From contig VGYZ01000004.1 in NCBI GenBank assembly GCA_016872795.1, positions 25,486 to 89,485 on the forward strand: DNA of 64,000 nucleotides, read 5' to 3'. This DNA comes from Planctomycetota bacterium (GTDB lineage Bacteria > Planctomycetota > UBA1135 > GCA-002686595). The position numbers were made by a program, and so were the translations under genes. Of the stretch, positions 60,975 to 64,000 are shown piece by piece; positions within the stretch are counted from its first letter, which is position 1; each line of letters opens with the position of its first letter. The notes under the pieces are model-generated. The model ran no database searches, was not told where the DNA came from, and saw only the letters and a program-made list of their open reading frames with translations.

Positions 60975-62156
60975 TCAGGCCTGCGCCGAAACCCCCAGCG
61001 CGGCGCACAGGGCGTCCTTGCGCCCCGTCTGCTCCCAGGGAAAGTTCGGGCGGCCGAAGTGGCCGTGGTAGGCCGTCTGCTCGTAGATCGGGCGCTTGAG
61101 GTCGAGGTCCTTGATGATCGCCGCCGGGCGCAGGTCGAAGACCTTGGAGACGGCTTCGGTGAGCCGAGCCTCGCCCACCTTGCTCGTCCCGAATGTGTCG
61201 ACGCGGACCGAGAGCGGCTTGGCGATGCCGATGGCGTAGCTGACCTGCACCTCGCAGCGCCGGGCGAGGCCCGCGGCCACGATCGTCTTCGCCACCCAGC
61301 GCGCCGCGTAGGCAGCCGATCGGTCGACCTTGCTCGGGTCCTTGCCGGAGAACGCCCCGCCGCCGTGGCGCCCCATGCCCCCGTAGGTGTCGACGATGAT
61401 CTTGCGGCCCGTGAGGCCCGTGTCGCCGTGGGGCCCGCCGATCACGAAGCGACCGGTCGGGTTGACATGGTAGATGGTCTTTTCGTCGAGGAACTTGGCC
61501 GGGATCACGGCCTTGATGACCTGCTCGATGACGGTCTTCCTGATCTCCTCGTGGGAGACCTCCGGCGCGTGCTGGGTCGAGATCAGCACCGTGTGCACGC
61601 GCACCGGCCGGTCGCCCTCGTACTCGACCGTCACTTGGCTCTTCGAGTCCGGGCGCAGCCACGGGATCGACTTGTTGAAGCGCAGGTCGGCGAGCTTCTC
61701 GACGAGGCGGTGCGAGTAGTAGATCGGGAACGGCATCAACTCGGGCGTCTCATCGCAGGCGTAGCCGAACATCAGGCCCTGGTCGCCCGCGCCCTGCTCC
61801 TTCTCCACCGCCGTCTCGGCCGTCACGCCGAGCGAGATGTCATCCGACTGCTTGCCGACCACGGTCATCACGCAGCACGAGTCCGCGCTGATGCCGGCCG
61901 ACTCGTCGGTGTAGCCGATGCGGCGCAGGACCCCGCGCGCGATGTTTTGGTAATCGACAGCGGGAACGCCCGGCTTCTTGGTGGTGATCTCGCCCGCGAC
62001 GACGACCAGCCCGGTGGTCGTGAGCACTTCGCAGGCCACGCGGGCGTTGGGGTCGAGCGCGAGGTAGGCGTCGAGGACCGCGTCGGAGATCTGGTCGGCG
62101 ACCTTGTCAGGGTGCCCCATCGAGACGGACTCGGAGGTGAACAGTTGGCGTGCCAT
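60975..62156 (-). CDS. metK: S-adenosylmethionine synthetase
   Basis: A 393-residue enzyme making S-adenosylmethionine from methionine and ATP. It has the typical start [27 protein letters not shown], then EITTKKPGV, the hexapeptide [12 protein letters not shown], the metal/phosphate region [24 protein letters not shown], and [22 protein letters not shown]. The length is normal. The upstream leader was searched by eye for SAM and SAH riboswitch signatures, and none was recognised. A candidate promoter lies at 62280-62308. The SAM it makes would serve the CheR and wzt-linked methyltransferases. Confidence 0.97.
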   Translation of the reverse strand: MARQLFTSESVSMGHPDKVADQISDAVLDAYLALDPNARVACEVLTTTGLVVVAGEITTKKPGVPAVDYQNIARGVLRRIGYTDESAGISADSCCVMTVVGKQSDDISLGVTAETAVEKEQGAGDQGLMFGYACDETPELMPFPIYYSHRLVEKLADLRFNKSIPWLRPDSKSQVTVEYEGDRPVRVHTVLISTQHAPEVSHEEIRKTVIEQVIKAVIPAKFLDEKTIYHVNPTGRFVIGGPHGDTGLTGRKIIVDTYGGMGRHGGGAFSGKDPSKVDRSAAYAARWVAKTIVAAGLARRCEVQVSYAIGIAKPLSVRVDTFGTSKVGEARLTEAVSKVFDLRPAAIIKDLDLKRPIYEQTAYHGHFGRPNFPWEQTGRKDALCAALGVSAQA

Positions 62157-62279
62157 CGTGTGCGGTGGTGAGGGTTCCAGAAGAGGCCCGCGGAGCGGGG
62201 CAAGGGACCTATCGACGGATGCGGATGAACGGATGCAACGCGCCGGAATCTCGAGCCCAGCCAGCCGAAGAGCGGGAAG

Positions 62280-62308
62280 AGTCTACCCCTACCCCCCCAA
62301 CCAACCAA
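62280..62308 (-). promoter_or_regulatory. Candidate metK promoter with G-rich spacer
   Basis: On the minus strand, TTGGTT (62303-62308), a 17-bp spacer of almost only G and T, then TAGACT (62280-62285). The spacer contains GGTTGG and runs of G7 and G4, so it could form a quadruplex. Confidence 0.4.
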
Positions 62309-62345
62309 GCTGCGACCCGTGTCATGGCGCGCGCCGCGTGTCGAG

Positions 62346-63674
62346 CTACCGGCATCGGCCGCGCAGGGCTTCGAGCGTGAGCTTCGTGGCTCCCTTTTGG
62401 AGCGCCACGGCCTCCCGGGCAGCCACGGCCATGCGCCGGCGCTCGCCGGCATCGGCCGCGAGCTCGCGCAGCACGCGCGCCAGCTCCGCGCGATCGGCCA
62501 CGCGGCGACAGGCGCCCGCGCTCTCGAGCAAGGCCGCCTCCTGCCGGAAGTTGTGCACATGCGGGCCCCACACCACCGCGCAGCCCTGCGCCGCCGGCTC
62601 CAGCATGTTCTGGCCACCGTGCGCGATCAGGCTGCCGCCGACGAAGACGATGTCGGCGAGCGCGTACAGGGCCTCGAGCTCGCCGATCGTGTCGACGACC
62701 AGCGGGCGCTCGAGGTCCACGCTCTCGCCCCGCCGCAGCTCGGTCAGCATCTGTGGCTCGATCCCCAGCGCCGCGAGCTCGCGCCGGACCTCGGGCGCGC
62801 GCGGCGGGTGGCGCGGAACCACTACCAGCCGCGCCCCGGGCACGGCGCTGAGGCAGGCCTCGACGAACCAGCCTTCCTCCGGAGCATGGGTGCTCCCCGC
62901 CACGATCGTCAGCCGCCCCGAGCGCACGCCCAAGAGCCCGCGCAGCTCCTCGACCTTGCGCGTGCGCTCCGGCGTCGGCTCGCGGAACAGCCCGTCGGCC
63001 TTCATGTTGCCGGTGACGACCACGCGCTCCCTCGCGCCGCCGAGGTCGCGAAAGCGCTGCGCATACTCCTCGAGCTGCACGCAGAAGAGCGAGATGCGAG
63101 TGAACTGCGGCAGCGTGCTGCGGAAGCGGTGGTAGCGCCGGAAGCTGCGCTCGGTGATGCGGCCATTGACGACCGCGACCGGCACGCTGCGGCGATTGCA
63201 CAGCCGCAGGAAGTTGGGCCAGATCTCGAGCTCGACCAGCACCACGAGGTCGGGCTGCACGCGCGCGAGAAAGCGCTCGACGCACCACGACAGGTCGATC
63301 GGGAAGCGCAGGATCGGCCGTGTGGGAAAGACCTGCCGCGCGACTTCGAGGCCGGTCTCCGTGGTCGCGGAAATCACGATCTCCGTGTCGGGCTCCTGCT
63401 CGGCGAGCAGCCGCACCAGCGGCGCCGAGCCCTTGACCTCGCCCACCGAGACGCCGTGGATCAGGATTCTCCGGCGCGTCCGCCGTGGCAGCGGCGCGTC
63501 GATCACGAGCCGCTGCGCCGCCATGCGAGCGAAGCTGCGGTCGAACACGCCCCGCAGCACGAAGTACGGCGCTCCGGCGGCGAGTGCCGCCAGCCACAGC
63601 AGGTCGTAGGCGCCGTGCAAGAGCCCGCGCAGCACGCCCGGGCTGGGATCGCGCGTGATCGGCGGCGGAACCAC
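62346..63674 (-). CDS. waaA: Kdo transferase (3-deoxy-D-manno-octulosonic acid transferase)
   Basis: A 442-residue glycosyltransferase of the WaaA family that attaches Kdo to lipid A, starting at GTG 63672-63674. An N-terminal hydrophobic anchor (AYDLLWLAALAAGAPYFVLRG) precedes ILIHGVSVGEVKGSAPLVRLL, then LVELEIWPNFLR, GSTHAPEEG, and the donor-site segment VGGSLIAHGGQNMLEPAAQGCAVVWGPH. It proves the genome encodes LPS-type lipid A sugars. It starts 18 bp after the SecA stop. Confidence 0.93.
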   Translation of the reverse strand: MVPPPITRDPSPGVLRGLLHGAYDLLWLAALAAGAPYFVLRGVFDRSFARMAAQRLVIDAPLPRRTRRRILIHGVSVGEVKGSAPLVRLLAEQEPDTEIVISATTETGLEVARQVFPTRPILRFPIDLSWCVERFLARVQPDLVVLVELEIWPNFLRLCNRRSVPVAVVNGRITERSFRRYHRFRSTLPQFTRISLFCVQLEEYAQRFRDLGGARERVVVTGNMKADGLFREPTPERTRKVEELRGLLGVRSGRLTIVAGSTHAPEEGWFVEACLSAVPGARLVVVPRHPPRAPEVRRELAALGIEPQMLTELRRGESVDLERPLVVDTIGELEALYALADIVFVGGSLIAHGGQNMLEPAAQGCAVVWGPHVHNFRQEAALLESAGACRRVADRAELARVLRELAADAGERRRMAVAAREAVALQKGATKLTLEALRGRCR

Positions 63675-63692
63675 GTCCGTGCGCGGCGCGAG

Positions 63693-64000
63693 CTAGTCGC
63701 CCTCGCCCTCGGCCGCCCCGTGGCAGCGCTTGTACTTCTTGCCCGATCCGCACGGGCACGCCTCGTTGCGGCTGACACGCTCGACATCCGGTCCCTTGGC
63801 AGCAGGACCGGACTGCGCCTCCTTCGCACGCTGGATCGCGTCGAGGCGGCGCTTGAGATCGAAGGCCTGCGCGGCGGGGATCGGAACGCCCGGAGCTCTG
63901 GCAGGCGACGGCGCCGGAGCCGACGCTGCTGCGGGCCGCGCGGATGCCGGGCCTGCGGGAACCGGAGGGCTCGCAGGCTGCGGCGCCGCGGGATTCGCCG
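63693..64000 (-). CDS. secA: SecA C-terminus, 5' part cut by window edge
   Basis: Only the last 102 codons are visible. They contain a Pro/Ala linker, the helix [20 protein letters not shown], then the SEC-C zinc motif [15 protein letters not shown] with its CxCx8CH ligands, and an acidic tail. This is how SecA, the ATPase driving protein export, typically ends: the motif binds SecB and zinc. Other SEC-C proteins exist, but the linker and length of flanking sequence best fit SecA. Confidence 0.78.
   Translation of the reverse strand, partial: ANPAAPQPASPPVPAGPASARPAAASAPAPSPARAPGVPIPAAQAFDLKRRLDAIQRAKEAQSGPAAKGPDVERVSRNEACPCGSGKKYKRCHGAAEGEGD

Noticed and set aside
62157-62345. SAM or SAH riboswitch before metK
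   Set aside because: No sequence block recalling the conserved cores of these riboswitches was seen in the 190-bp leader. A covariance-model scan would be decisive.

Overview
The window is a gene-dense, very GC-rich bacterial chromosome segment. Starts are often GTG and occasionally TTG, and neighbouring genes often overlap by 1-4 nt (TGATG, ATGA, GTGA). It best fits a Gram-negative of the Planctomycetota or a close relative. The evidence is two secreted proteins carrying a Cys-containing C-terminal domain that I associate with that phylum, DxNxxG(x)xDxCD calcium-type repeats, prepilin-like N-termini, SPFH and DUF4388 proteins, and an outer-membrane toolkit (Kdo transferase, O-antigen-type ABC exporter). 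The phylum call is inference. No rRNA, CRISPR array, insertion sequence or prophage was seen; one tRNA (His) is present.

Layout. 1-5.4 kb: polyphosphate kinase (cut by the window edge), a SixA-type phosphatase, then a KaiB-fold protein translationally coupled to a PAS-PAS-GGDEF-EAL c-di-GMP enzyme. 5.5-10.3 kb: two convergent secreted proteins with the same C-terminal domain, separated by 1.37 kb of apparently non-coding DNA and each ending in a long perfect hairpin. 10.4-13.1 kb: an SPFH/zinc-ribbon protein, a MORN-like lipoprotein and an orphan fragment resembling a GH31 C-terminal domain. 13.1-20.2 kb: a chemosensory operon cheA-cheW-cheY-cheB-cheR-cheX followed by cheY-cheX-cheX, without a receptor or flagellar genes; the CheB receiver domain is degenerate. 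20.2-20.7 kb: palindrome-rich cheA leader, tRNA-His and its promoter.

20.8-32.8 kb: a coiled-coil protein; a run containing a lipoprotein, a zinc-ribbon membrane protein, an E1-like enzyme, a MobA/MocA-like nucleotidyltransferase and a 1040-residue DUF4388/PEGA protein; a small gene broken by an in-frame TGA; asparaginyl-tRNA synthetase; an NhaC-family antiporter; a flippase-like membrane protein. 32.8-38.6 kb: a leftward operon GAF-SpoIIE phosphatase, dihydroorotase, DUF58, vWA, divergent from a STAS-PilZ protein. This looks like a partner-switching module that could read c-di-GMP.

38.8-53.2 kb: a HAD protein lacking a key catalytic Asp, McsB arginine kinase, a GH42-like secreted protein, then a leftward block HEAT protein, arginase, Wzm, Wzt, methyltransferase, and further phosphohexomutase, threonine aldolase and a class I aminotransferase. 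53.3-59.0 kb: a five-gene rightward operon in which every junction overlaps by 4 nt: iron(III)-type binding lipoprotein, permease, ATPase, pentaheme cytochrome c and HEAT lipoprotein. 59.0-64 kb: UbiA-family prenyltransferase, a prepilin-like protein whose last codons and hairpin are repeated three times in tandem after its stop, metK, waaA and the SecA C-terminus (cut by the window edge).
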